Assembly (NCBI GenBank): GCA_019083985.1
Contig: JAHRCV010000002.1
Location: forward strand, 505,001-545,000
DNA: 40,000 nt
Reading direction: 5' to 3'
From: Rhizobiales bacterium TNE-4
GTDB lineage: Bacteria > Pseudomonadota > Alphaproteobacteria > Rhizobiales > Beijerinckiaceae
The notes beneath the pieces are model-generated. The model was given only the letters and a program-made list of their open reading frames with translations, did not search any database and was not told the origin of the DNA. Shown piece after piece: positions 26,686-37,600 of this stretch (within the stretch, counting starts at the first letter, position 1; each line of letters begins with the position of its first letter). A program made the position numbers and the translations under genes.

Positions 26686-27632
26686 CGCCCATCACCCGTA
26701 CCCGTCAATCGCTTGAAACCACCCATCAATCCGCCCCGTGCAAACAGCACAACGAGCACGAGGAAGGGACCGAAATAGAGCTTCCAATATTCAGTGAAAT
26801 GCGAAAGCCCCTCTTCCAGCAGAAGGAAGGCGGCTGCACCCAAGATGGCACCGTTCAGTGAGCCGAGGCCACCAAGAAGCACCATGACGATCAATTCACC
26901 CGAACGCTGCCATGTCATATAAGCGGGCGAGACAAACTGCGTCTGGTTAGCAAGCAGAAATCCTGCCAATCCGCACAAAGTTCCGGCGATGACATAGATC
27001 GTCAATTGATACGCAAAGAGTGAAAAGCCAATGGCTTCCATGCGTTGAGGATTTTCGCGCGCACCACGAATGACGCGACCGAAGCGCGATGTCACGATCA
27101 TGCGGCAAGCGGCATAGACAGCAATGAGGCAGGCAAAGACAAGGAAGTAGAAGGCGCGCTCGCTCTGCGCGATATCATAGCCAAAGAAGAGCGAACGGCC
27201 CGGCAACGTCATGCCATCATCGCCGCCATAGGCCGCGAGCGAGACGGCAAAGAAGTAAGCCATCTGACCGAAGGCCAGCGTGATCATAATAAAATAAATA
27301 CCCTTGGTCCGCAGCGAAATCGCGCCCGTCAAGAGCGCAAACAAGGCTGAGACAATCAGGGCAGCCGGGATTTGGATCGCTGCCTCACGAATCCCATGCG
27401 CGGACAAAATCCCGACGGCATAGGCGCCGATGCCGAGAAAAGCAGCGTGGCCGAAGGAAACAAGTGCGCCATAGCCAAGAATGAGATCAAGAGAGACGGC
27501 GGCAATTGCAAAGATCATCACACGGGTGACAATCGAGAGAATGAACGCATCCGATCCAAAATTACCAAGCAGCGGCAGAACGGCGAATGCGAGGAAGATC
27601 GACAAAGGCAGGATTTCGCGCCGCATGATCAT
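26682..27632 (-). CDS. livM: Branched-chain-amino-acid-type ABC transporter permease, LivM
   Basis: A 316-residue permease with about eight to nine helices. LILGYGALVSFGHAAFLGIGAYA near residue 50 and GRVIRGARENPQRMEAIGF near 190 are the LivM landmarks (the second is the coupling loop), and the LGGLGSLNGAILGA loop follows. Its start overlaps the livH stop (ATGA); an internal ATG two codons later is an alternative. It heterodimerises with LivH. Confidence 0.95.
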   Translation of the reverse strand: MIMRREILPLSIFLAFAVLPLLGNFGSDAFILSIVTRVMIFAIAAVSLDLILGYGALVSFGHAAFLGIGAYAVGILSAHGIREAAIQIPAALIVSALFALLTGAISLRTKGIYFIMITLAFGQMAYFFAVSLAAYGGDDGMTLPGRSLFFGYDIAQSERAFYFLVFACLIAVYAACRMIVTSRFGRVIRGARENPQRMEAIGFSLFAYQLTIYVIAGTLCGLAGFLLANQTQFVSPAYMTWQRSGELIVMVLLGGLGSLNGAILGAAAFLLLEEGLSHFTEYWKLYFGPFLVLVVLFARGGLMGGFKRLTGTGDGR

Positions 27633-28549
27633 TTCTTTGCCGGAAACAGACCGGCAGGCCTGAAGAACAGGACGGCGGCCATAAGAATATAGATGAGCAT
27701 AGGCGCCAACGCGCGCCCTGTCTGTGCAGCGGCAGCAGGATCGAGAAATGCCCTTAAGATGGATGGTCCGAACGAGCGTCCGAGCGTATCGACGAGCCCC
27801 ACCATCAGCGCAGCGATGAAGGCACCACGGATCGAGCCGATACCGCCAATCACGATCACAACAAAGGTGAGGATGAGGAGATTGTCACCCATCCCTGGCT
27901 CGACCGAGAGAATGGGGGCCACCATCGCCCCGGCGAAACCCGCCAGCATGGCCCCGAAACCGAATACGATCATAAACAGGCGACCAATATCGACACCTAG
28001 CGCCGAGACCATGGGCGCATTGGTCGCGCCCGCGCGCACCAACATGCCGATCCGCGTTTTTGTGACAAGGATGCCCAGCAGAAGCGCAATCGCGAGACCG
28101 GACGCGATGATGACGAGGCGCCAGACCGGATAGAGAAGGCCTGGCATCAGCACGACAGAGCCCGAAAAAATCTCAGGAATCGGAACGGACAGAGGGGCGG
28201 CGCCCCAAATGACTTTTACGGCCTGGTTCAGCGTGAGGATGATACCAAATGTCGCGAGCACCTGATCGAGATGATCGCGCGCGTATAGATGTCGAAAAAT
28301 GAAAAACTCAAGCAACAGACCAAACAGTAAGGCAGAGGGTAAAGCGAGTGCCAGTCCGAAAAAGAAATTACCCGTGAGCGCTGTGAACATCGCCGCAAGA
28401 TAGGCACCAATCATATATTGGACGCCATGAGCGAGATTGACGAAATCCATGACGCCAAACACGAGCGTCAACCCCGCCGCAATCAGAAACAGCAAGACGC
28501 CAAGCTGGAGACCATTCAGCGTCTGCACGTAAAGGAGCGTCAGGGACAT
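27629..28549 (-). CDS. livH: Branched-chain-amino-acid-type ABC transporter permease, LivH
   Basis: A 306-residue permease with about eight helices. Typical segments are LNGLQLGVLLFLIAAGLTLV near residue 11, FGVMDFVNLAHG near 30 and VIGGIGSIRGAFIAALMVG near 235. It starts 95 bp after the binding-protein stop, behind a stem-loop, and is translationally coupled to livM. Confidence 0.95.
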   Translation of the reverse strand: MSLTLLYVQTLNGLQLGVLLFLIAAGLTLVFGVMDFVNLAHGVQYMIGAYLAAMFTALTGNFFFGLALALPSALLFGLLLEFFIFRHLYARDHLDQVLATFGIILTLNQAVKVIWGAAPLSVPIPEIFSGSVVLMPGLLYPVWRLVIIASGLAIALLLGILVTKTRIGMLVRAGATNAPMVSALGVDIGRLFMIVFGFGAMLAGFAGAMVAPILSVEPGMGDNLLILTFVVIVIGGIGSIRGAFIAALMVGLVDTLGRSFGPSILRAFLDPAAAAQTGRALAPMLIYILMAAVLFFRPAGLFPAKK

Positions 28550-28586
28550 GAAATGCCGTTTCGCAAGCGGGTATTACAGAGAACGC

Positions 28587-28632
28587 AAAAAGAAGAGGCG
28601 AGGCTTCTCGATCCGATCACAAGAAGCCTCGC
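28587..28632 (-). terminator. Intercistronic stem-loop with T-run between livK and livH
   Basis: Minus-strand reading gives an 11-bp stem, GCGAGGCTTCT / AGAAGCCTCGC, with a 13-nt loop, followed by TCTTCTTTTT. It lies directly after the binding-protein gene and resembles an intrinsic terminator. Partial read-through would give excess binding protein over the membrane components. Confidence 0.75.
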
Positions 28633-28643
28633 ACCATGCCTGA

Positions 28644-29813
28644 TCAATTCGTCAGCTTGCAGTCCTTGGCGTAAACGTCAACGTAATCGCTGAAGACTTT
28701 TTCACGCAGCGAGGTCGCAAACTTGCCATCCGGACGCTGCACGACCTGCACGAGATAGAAATCCTGAACCGGATAACCATTCACGCCGATCTTGAAATTG
28801 CCACGCAGGGATTTGAAGTCAGCCTTTTTCAAGCCGGCACGCAGCGCGTTCTTATCGCTCAGCTTGCCACCTGCTGATTTGATCGCGGAATCGATCAGCA
28901 ACGCCGCATCATAGGCCTGCATGGCATAAGTGCCGGGGACGGAGTTATAAGCCGCTTCATAAGCCTTCACGAAGGCTTCGTTCTGCGGGTTCTTCATGTC
29001 GGGCGCCCAGTTGGCACCACCGAAAAAGCCGACAGCCGCTTCCTTTTGCGCCGGCAGCGTCGATTCATCGACGGTGAAGGCGGAGAGGAACGGGATATTG
29101 GCGAGGCCCGCTTGGCGATATTGGCGCACAAGGTTGACACCCATGCCGCCCGGCATGAAGGCAAACACCGCGTCCGGCTTCGCCGCAGCAATCTGCGCAA
29201 GTTCAGCCGAGAAGTCGAGCTGGTTGAGCGGCGTATAAATCTCGCCGACGACCTCACCCTTGTAATGACGCTTCACACCGGCGAGCGAGTCCTTGCCAGC
29301 CTGGTAGTTCGGCGCAATCAAGAACAAACGCTTATAGCCCTTGTCCTGTGCCGTCTTGCCGAGCACTTCATGCACCTGATCATTCTGATAAGAGGTGACG
29401 AAGAAGTTCGGATTGCATTGTGGCCCGGCAAAGTTGGACGTACCGGCATTCGGGCTAATCAGAAAGGCGTTCGATTCGACGACCGGCTTGTGAATAGCCT
29501 GCAGCACATTCGAGAAGATGGGGCCTACCACGAAATTCACTTGATCACGCTCGACAAGGCCTTTCACCTTGTTGACCGCAACGTCGGGTTTCAGTTCGTC
29601 GTCGACAATTATGACTTCGGTATCGAGGCCACCGAGCTTGCCGCCCAATTGCTTGACGGCGAGGTTGAAGCCGTCACGGGCCTGCTGACCAAGAACCGCA
29701 GACGGTCCGGACAGGGTCACCACAATACCGACTTTCAGCTTCTCTTGCGCAGCTGCGGAACTTGCCATCAAGGCAACCGCGCCGAGCGTCACGAATAGCT
29801 TGGCTTTGATCAT
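28644..29813 (-). CDS. Periplasmic binding protein, LivK-type (possible aromatic acid ligand)
   Basis: A 389-residue type I periplasmic binding protein. The signal peptide MIKAKLFVTLGAVALMASSA is cleaved after a SAAAQ-like site; LKVGIVVTLSGPSAVLGQQ opens the mature fold. There is no lipobox cysteine, so it is soluble. ATG 29813 has a GAGGGGA ribosome site; an upstream GTG at 29819 is less likely. It is first in the livKHMGF-cupin operon, opposite the aromatic degradation genes. Related binding proteins carry amino acids, amides or aromatic acids; an aromatic acid such as 2-aminobenzoate is inferred from the neighbours only. Confidence 0.92.
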   Translation of the reverse strand: MIKAKLFVTLGAVALMASSAAAQEKLKVGIVVTLSGPSAVLGQQARDGFNLAVKQLGGKLGGLDTEVIIVDDELKPDVAVNKVKGLVERDQVNFVVGPIFSNVLQAIHKPVVESNAFLISPNAGTSNFAGPQCNPNFFVTSYQNDQVHEVLGKTAQDKGYKRLFLIAPNYQAGKDSLAGVKRHYKGEVVGEIYTPLNQLDFSAELAQIAAAKPDAVFAFMPGGMGVNLVRQYRQAGLANIPFLSAFTVDESTLPAQKEAAVGFFGGANWAPDMKNPQNEAFVKAYEAAYNSVPGTYAMQAYDAALLIDSAIKSAGGKLSDKNALRAGLKKADFKSLRGNFKIGVNGYPVQDFYLVQVVQRPDGKFATSLREKVFSDYVDVYAKDCKLTN

Positions 29814-30112
29814 CGTCACTCCCCTCTTCCGGTCTTGCGACCTCTCCCTGCCGGTTTATTCCCCGGATGGCACGCCGACACCCGGCGATCCTCCGTTTAT
29901 TTTAAGCTTGAAGGATTTCTTTCGTGAAGCTCTTTTTTTGAGACAGGATAAAGGACGGAAAGCCGCAGGCCGCACCCAAAAATGGTGCAGCGCACAAGAG
30001 CACATAGAGAGAAACGCCACGCTGGACCGGCCGCGGACTACTCTGGAACAGAACCAATTCAGTGCGGCTTTTCAGGAAGGCAGCGCGCAATCACCTTGTG
30101 AATCGTACAACA

Positions 30113-30137
30113 CAAGCCCCGCGTTGAGCAGGGCTTG
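30113..30137 (-). terminator. Stem-loop, possible terminator for the minus-strand gene at 30390
   Basis: A 7-bp stem, CAAGCCC / GGGCTTG, with an 11-nt loop. On the minus strand it is followed by TGTTGT, a weak T-rich tail. It is about 250 bp past the stop at 30390, so a terminator role is uncertain. Confidence 0.35.
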
Positions 30138-30163
30138 GTGTGTTTGGTTTTGGCTTTTGATTT

Positions 30164-30183
30164 GGTTGCGGGGGCCCGCAACC
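30164..30183. repeat. Perfect short inverted repeat
   Basis: GGTTGCGGG and CCCGCAACC are separated by two bases, giving a very stable 8- to 9-bp hairpin on either strand. It has no T-run. It could be a boundary element, an RNA structure or a protein-binding palindrome; nothing further can be read. Confidence 0.5.
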
Positions 30184-30389
30184 ACCGACAATTGGCAATA
30201 AAATGTCCGGTTTGATGTTCAACAAACGTGGTTACCGAAGCCTGCAAACGGCCCGAGCAAATACGCTTTACCTAGCGGAAGACGGCAATCGTCAAGCCAA
30301 ACCAGTTTTCCAGCGCCTATTGGCAGGGACAACGAGATTCGCAAGCCGAGACCCTCATATTCCCGTCCTATCCCCTAGGATTGTTTAGG

Positions 30390-31487
30390 TTACTGTAGCG
30401 CATCCAGAGTGGCTGGGCCGCTACCGCCAGATATCAGAGCAGGCCATTGTTTAGATCCATAAGGAACGAGCGGCGGAAGGATTGCTTCTTTTCCACGAGA
30501 TTTCATCTCCGCCACAATAGCGGCGCGCGCATCGGAGCCCATCAACTCATAGTCCATTACTCTATCATTGCCGAAGAGCAACGCGCCAACATTTCGATCT
30601 GCGAGAATACGGACCATCTTGGCGATGATATCGTCTTGCGACGGCGTGAATGATAACGTCTCAATTAGGAACAAGCGATCATTGATGGCGTCTGCTCCAA
30701 AATACTGAGCCAAAATACTGAAAATAATGTTATTTTGTCTTGTCACGTAAATTGTATTGGTAGCAGCATAAGTGTTATCGAAATTTCCACCCAGTTTTAC
30801 TTGCCATTCGTCAAGTACCTTCATCAAATGCGATACTTGCGTTTGCGCCGCCCAAGCGATTGCATTTTTTACGAACGGGCGTTGTGCTTTACCAAACAAA
30901 TAAAGATCTTCTTTTTCGATTTGCCCTTTCAGCAAACAGTCTTGCATGAATTTGATATTTGTATCGAGAATAGCTCGCGAGTTAGCTCGCCATTCGTTCG
31001 GCATATCAACAAAATCAATTCCTTCACGAGCAAGCTTGGCTTCTGCTAAATATCCACGCATGGTCGAAATCCAACCCTTATCGTAAGGGCGATCAATATA
31101 GGGTAAGACAATTTCAGACACTGCTAGCGCACTATGACTTAACTCTTTCATTACTTGATATACAGCAGGTATCTCAGCAGCTTCTTCTGCAGGGAGACCT
31201 GGTCTGTATAGAACTAAACGGCCGCCTGAACCTGATAATTGGGCTATGATGATTGAATGCTTTTGAAACAAATCATTCTGAAAGATCTTAATTGCATGAT
31301 CATATATGCGGAACATGCTCTGGTTCAGCTGCCGCAGATTATGGGTGGCGCTCTGCACTTCGCCTAGTTGCACCGTCGTACTTGACTTGGAAGATATAAA
31401 AGTCGGACGATCGGTCGCGCTTACCGGGAATGAAGCAACAGTGCTATACAAAAAACTCAACATTATTACGATAGGTCGCATCGACAT
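30390..31487 (-). CDS. Exported protein of unknown function beside the autotransporter
   Basis: A 365-residue protein. The N-terminus has a hydrophobic stretch (RPIVIMLSFLYSTVASFPVSA) that reads as a Sec signal peptide cleaved near residue 24. The mature part is mostly alpha-helical in character, with no cysteine-rich or repeated motif and only one cysteine (in MQDCLLKGQ). I recognise no family. It starts 114 bp downstream of the autotransporter stop on the same strand with no terminator-like structure between them, so co-transcription is plausible. AT-rich codon use matches the autotransporter and contrasts with the genes to the left. It could be a periplasmic or surface accessory protein; this is inference from position. 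Confidence 0.75.
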   Translation of the reverse strand: MSMRPIVIMLSFLYSTVASFPVSATDRPTFISSKSSTTVQLGEVQSATHNLRQLNQSMFRIYDHAIKIFQNDLFQKHSIIIAQLSGSGGRLVLYRPGLPAEEAAEIPAVYQVMKELSHSALAVSEIVLPYIDRPYDKGWISTMRGYLAEAKLAREGIDFVDMPNEWRANSRAILDTNIKFMQDCLLKGQIEKEDLYLFGKAQRPFVKNAIAWAAQTQVSHLMKVLDEWQVKLGGNFDNTYAATNTIYVTRQNNIIFSILAQYFGADAINDRLFLIETLSFTPSQDDIIAKMVRILADRNVGALLFGNDRVMDYELMGSDARAAIVAEMKSRGKEAILPPLVPYGSKQWPALISGGSGPATLDALQ

Positions 31488-31601
31488 ATATCCTTACTAA
31501 CCAATCCCTTGATCTGAGATGACGTGAGATAGGATAGCAGGAGAATACCCTCCCCTTCGAAATCTCGACCGGTCCTTCTTTCGCTTTGATTTCTCGATTT
31601 C

Positions 31602-34600
31602 TTAAAACCGATAAATCAAGTTAGCGCCGACACTTTGATTGAGATACCCCTGACTAGCCTGCATTCCATACTCAGCCCGGATTTCGAATTTTTCCGTTTC
31701 ATAAGCCTGTAATCCAGCCTTAAAGACACCCAGCGCATTTGGGCCGGTAGCCACAACATTAAAGGTACCATTTGATGCGGACGCATTCAAAAACGTCATC
31801 TGTGTCAATATTCTATTATTAGGTAAGAAGCTTGCACCAAAGCTGACATACCCCTTTACTGAGAAGCTGTCGGCAGCCACCCAACTTGTTCCTAGTTCTA
31901 GCATCGGCGTTGCTATAAAATTTATTTGCTGAGATGAACCAGCACTTAAAGCCGATGTCCCGCTCGTCTCAGAATAGCCGGGCTGCTTAGCATAAACCAC
32001 ATCCAAATCGACGTAGGGCTTAATATAAACATTTGTCAGCTGAAAACTATAGGCAGACCGAATCCGCCCACCGAGCGCAAACATTCCTGAATTGCTCGCA
32101 TACGCGCTCGCTAAACTATCAGCAATTCCTTGCCCAAAGAGCTGTGGTATTCGTGAATTATTAAACCAACCTTGAGCATAGAATAAAGATCCACCAAACG
32201 ACCATTGATTGATCGCTTTCGACGCAGAAATAGAAACATCGAGCATGTCACCATTGCTAGAGAGGCCGCTCGAAGTAAGTTTATTTGTCGCATAGCCGAC
32301 GGCAAACCCAGCGGTCACATCATCTGTGATGCTTTTCTGTGCGCCAAAGCGCAGAGTCCCCGTGACTGCTTGATAACCAGAATTTGAATCATTCGATGCT
32401 TGATTAGTTAAGCTACCGGAGACGGTCCCCCACGAACAGTCGGTCTGTCGGAGTTCACTTGTCTGTGAATCAAGCAATGGGCAGGCCATGCTGTATGACA
32501 ACGCATTTGCGAACCCCGTTTTCATCTGTATAGCTTGGCTATTTAAGACCTGACCGGAGAGTTGGTTCAAGACGAACTGATAAGTCGCGTGATCACCGGA
32601 CGGAATTTCGTGCAAATAGCCGTAAATCGGCGCTAAAGCTTGATCAGAACTTTTGGCTGAAGCTGGATCAGAGTTTTTCCAACTGCGTTTAAAATAGTCT
32701 GCTAGTGAACTTTGATTAACACTTAAGCGATATCCGGCAGGTTTAAAATTCTCCTCAGGCGTCATGATCAGCGTATTATTTGATTGAGCAAGACTCCAAT
32801 CGAACACGTGAGTGTCACGCACTGATGCTGATGATACTAAATTCATTGCTGTTAAGAACGGAACAGGTCCTGGCAAAAGCGTCCTAGCGAGCGGTCGAAC
32901 AACACCGTTTACAATTGCATTTCCATTGATTTGCAGAAAATCATTCTTAATGGGCCTGAGACTATCAATGCTTACTGCAAGACTACCACTATCATACTGA
33001 ACAAAACGTCCCGTTAAATCTGTTCGGGAAACAGTCTTCAATGAACCAACACTGTAAAGACCATAATTATTGAAACTATTATTCGAAACGACGACATTTG
33101 CCCCACTATAAAATCGACCCGTCACGGAATTCGTCATCTCGCCAGGCGTTGAGCCTAGCATCACACTGCCTTCCAATGATCCATGATTAACAACATTGGT
33201 ATAGCCATAGTTAGTAACAATACCGATTCCAACATCGGCATTGCCAACACTCACCTTGCCTGAGGAGCCAATCGTAATCGTGTTGGGATTGGATACTTGC
33301 GTACTACCACCTGATACCATGATGGCGGTTGGCGATCCGACGGTAGGCAATATTGTTGAATTGTACTGACCGTAGGCGTTGACCGCACCATCGATATTGA
33401 TTGCAATTGCGCCACTTGAAGGCGTATTTCCTGTCGATTGCGCGAAGATACCTATAGAATCTCTTCCATATGTGGTGACACTACTATTCGATGCGACGTT
33501 GACACTGATAGTGCCGCCACTGCCGTAATTTGCTGGATTTGTCGTCGCAGTCGCGCCAATGACCGGCGTACCTGTGTTCGCAATACCGCCGCCACCACCG
33601 ACACTTTGGGCGACAATACCATGTGCATTCGTTCCGTTTGTCACGATATTGACGGAAGTGCGGTTTCCGGCCTGTCCCACATTGATGGAAACATTGCCGC
33701 CATTTGCTGGCCCTGTGCTCTGTGCCGCGGTTGGATTGTTTGCGACAGGAACTGAATTGAGACTAAAGGTTGGATCACCGATAAAACCGCCGCCACCGCC
33801 GATTGATTGAGCAAGAATACCCCAAGCCCCATTACCGGATGTAAAAATGCCGGCATTCTCCCATGACGCAAAATTAATGTTTATGGGACCACCGGGGCTT
33901 TGGTTGTTTCCGGCGCTTGGCAGTGTAGCCGATGAGAAGGATTGAGCTGGCGCTGAGACATATCCCCCGCCGCCGCCGATGGATTGTGCAATGAGACCTA
34001 TGCTTCGATTGCCTTGTGTAATGATTGTATTCTCACTGAAAACATTGATGGCGCCGCCCTGACTATTTGATCCCGTCCCAGATGACGACTGAATAACAGC
34101 AGAAAATTTTTGGGCAGCCCCAGCACCTTGAAAGGCCGAGGGTGTCAAAGAGCCGTCTGTTGTTCCCGGAACCGTTGTCGAGCTTGAATTATGCAAGCAT
34201 GCACTTGCGGTATAATTTGTTGCAGTGGCGGTTTGATCAATTGGAGGCGCGCCATTCCCACTATTGGTGCAGCCAAAAGTAACAAGACCACCCCCTCCAC
34301 CAATGCTCTGCAAAACAATACCTGAGGCAGCATCACCCATTGTGACAATTGTTCCAGAGGCAATAGTTTGCGGTGTTTGCGTTGGAATTCCTTCCGCGGT
34401 GATTGCTGTGGTCCCCAACGAGATTGACCCGCCTTGACCTTGCATTCCAGCGCCGGTCGACAGTGAACCAAGTGTGATGCTGGGGTTGACGGCTATTTGC
34501 TTGGTGAGTCCGACTGAAGCTGACGCGTCAAAAACCGATCCATCATGGGCAACACCACCACCCCCGCCTATGGATTGCGCGAGAACGCCATGAGAGGCGT

Positions 34601-37600
34601 ATCCTGTAGTCGTGATTTGTGGAGCCGCTCCTTTTGAAGCCAATCCAGTAAGATTAAGATTAACAGCACCACCGTTGCCGCCATTACCCCCTTGGCCACC
34701 AACGTTAATGCCCAAACCCAGATCGACACCCGAAAGGGGTGAATAATTGACCTCTCCGCTGACGAAGGCCGAGCTGGCCGTACTTGAGCCGCCAATGCCA
34801 CCACCTCCGCCAACCGATTGGGCAAAGATACCATATGAGCGATGGCCAAATGTGGTGATGGGTCCATTGTTAGACACGGTCACAGAGCCACCTGCGCCGC
34901 CTGCACCACCTCTACCGCCGACAGCTATTTTGGCATTATAATCTACTTCTGTTTCTTTCTCTCCGCCTTGGAAAAAGTTGTAAACGCCTCTGGCAATGAA
35001 ATAATCCTTGGCACCCTTATTTATCAGGGACTGAACACTGCCAATCAAAGCAGCGGACGGATCAGCATTGCCACCGATACCACCGCCACCCCCGATCGAT
35101 TGTGCGATGATGCCATGGGAATCACCACCGATCGCAATAGGCCGAGAAAGAGACATCGAATTGATATTGCGGCTTGCTAGATCAAGCTGCATGCCAGTCG
35201 TGATTGCACCGTTATTTGTAACGGAGACAGAGCCGCCAGGCTGCCCACCACCAGCATTGCCACCAACCGTGATGCCAACGTTATGGTTGCCCCGGAAACC
35301 CTGAGCGCCTGCATTACCACCTATACCGCCGCCGCCACTAATACTTTGGCCAATGATACCCGGTGACTGCGTGCCGCCTGTTGAGATGCTATTACTATTG
35401 TTAGCGATTGTAACAACACCGCCAGCGCCTCCACTTCCACCAGTCCCACCGAGCGAAAATGTAAGACCCACCTGTTTCTCACCGGTTGAGATATCACTTT
35501 GTGTGGCATTACCAGCCGCGCCGTAGCCACCACCACCACCGATCGATTGGCCTAGAATGGCCGAGGCATTATGACCAAGAGTCGAGATGGTATTGTTGTA
35601 TGTGTTGAGGTTAATTGATCCACCCGCGCCGCCGCCGCCTCCAACACCGCCGATGCCGATGCTGCCGACAAAGGTCATGTCGCTTGTATTGATGGTATTC
35701 GCACCAGCGGTAGAATCCGCTCCACCACCGCCACCACCGCCAATCGATTGAGCGAATATCGCGTGCGAGCCGGTTCCGAACGTTGAAACATTAGTGCCAA
35801 TCGACGCGTTGATACCGCCGCCATTGGCGCCGGCTGCGGCTGATCCACCAACAGCAGCTGATAGCGAAATCGTGGGCACTTCAGGGACCGCACCAAAAGC
35901 ATAGGCTTTACTGATGGCGCCCCCGCCATATCCTCCGCCTCCGCCAATCGACTGAAGAAACAGCCCCATCGAATCTGTTCCGGCTGTTGAAATTGTTCCG
36001 TTCAAGCCAGAAACAGCAATGTTTCCACCCGCACCTGCCGTTCCACCACTCCCGCCCACGGCAACAGCGCCAGCAAAGACACCGTTTGCCGAAAAACTAT
36101 AAGCGTGCCCGCCTAGGCCGCCGCCGCCGCCAATCGACTGCAAGAGAAGGCCATGGGATTGATCACCATAAGTTGCGGAATTTGATATCAGCGATGAGGC
36201 CGATGAAACGTTTATGTTGCCACCGGCGCCACCACTACCGCCCACGCCGCCGATACCAATACTAATGAAAGTGCCATGGGCTCTTCCATATCCACCATTA
36301 CCACCACCGCCACCAATCGTTTGGAGGACAAGCCCTGACGAGAAGTCACCGCTGGTGAGAAATTGACTCCCCGGTTGAAAATTCGCTGCGATATTCCCGC
36401 CAGCACCACCAGCACCTCCTTGGCCGCCAACGGCAACGAAAAGACCTGATGAATTCGCTCCGTTGCCGCCGCCACCCCCAATAGAATGAGCAAGGAAACC
36501 AATAGAGCCGATACCCGATGTCGAGATCGTCCCGCTGTTGGTGAGTGTAATTGATCCGCCATCACCGCCGCTGCTACCTCCACTATCGCCGATATAGAAG
36601 GGAGCACCTTGGGTCGCGGCAGCGCCACCCCCGCCGACGGATTGTGCCAGAACACCAATAGCAACAGCATTTGCAGTAGATTGAACCGTTCCTGAATTCG
36701 TAATTGTTATATCGCCACCGGGCGCAGCGAATGGTGAGCTAGCTGAGCCAACAACAAGGCCAGCACTGGGTGTGCCAATCGCAATCTTTTGAGCATTTAA
36801 TGTTGAGCTACTATAAACGGCGTTCGGAATATTATTGATAAGACCGCCACTGCCATTACTGACGGCTAGGATGCCAATGGACGTATTGCCCTGAGCCAGA
36901 ACGGTACCACTGTTGGAAATGTTGACCGCGCCGCTCGTATTGGAATAGACCGCAACATTTGGCGTATTGGCATATTGCACGCCCGAGAAGCTTGCTGGCG
37001 CGTTACTGAGAACCCCGCCATTACCAAGGCTGAGACCAATAATACCGAAGGCTGATCCGCCGTAGGCCGCGATCGTACCCCCATTAGCAATCGAAATATT
37101 ACCGCCATTGCCAGCCGCAACGGATCCGGTCACAGCCGGGCCTACGGGCTGGAATAGCCATCCTGTCGAACTCACAGCTATCACGCCAGCGCTTAATTGG
37201 CCTGAGGGAACCGGACTATTTGTGCCCACCAAAACACTGCTCGCACTATCGAGTGTAACTTGGACATTTCCAGCAGCGCTAATGCTTCCAACTGCTTGTA
37301 TCTGAGGCGGCAGAATGACTTGGCCGGCCAAGCTACCGGCAAAAATACCAACAGAATTTGACCCTGAGAGATTGATTTGCCCGCCAGTCAACGCAACGCT
37401 GACGGGCCCGCCAGTTCCTGACGGGCCAGATTGTTGCCAAATTGTAGACGTTTCCGTGGGAGGGACTTGGCTAGAAGCGCCGACACTCGCGGCAACAATA
37501 CCGTAAAGGTAAGGCGATGTTCCAACAATCGAGCCCGAAAAATCAACACCAACTGATCCCGCGTTAGCATTATACGGGAACTGTAGGACGCTAGGCCAAG

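Larger units (their letters stand above)
29820..30389. other. Non-coding gap, 570 bp, with two hairpins
   Basis: No convincing gene is seen; open frames here have no ribosome site, no family resemblance and overlap only by chance. The right part is where base composition shifts towards AT. The stretch must contain the promoter for the livK operon, but I cannot single it out. Two strong inverted repeats lie at 30113-30137 and 30164-30183. Confidence 0.6.

Noticed and set aside
29800-30201. Plus-strand open frame of 133 codons in the gap
   Set aside because: No ribosome site, odd composition, overlaps the livK start region and hairpins; no recognisable domain.
34747-35304. Plus-strand proline-rich open frames
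   Set aside because: They are antisense translations of glycine codons of the autotransporter repeats (CC-rich strand), with no start signal.
33580-36660. Possible CRISPR or tandem DNA repeat array
   Set aside because: The repeats are irregularly spaced, vary at synonymous positions and are in frame in one long coding sequence, so they reflect protein repeats.
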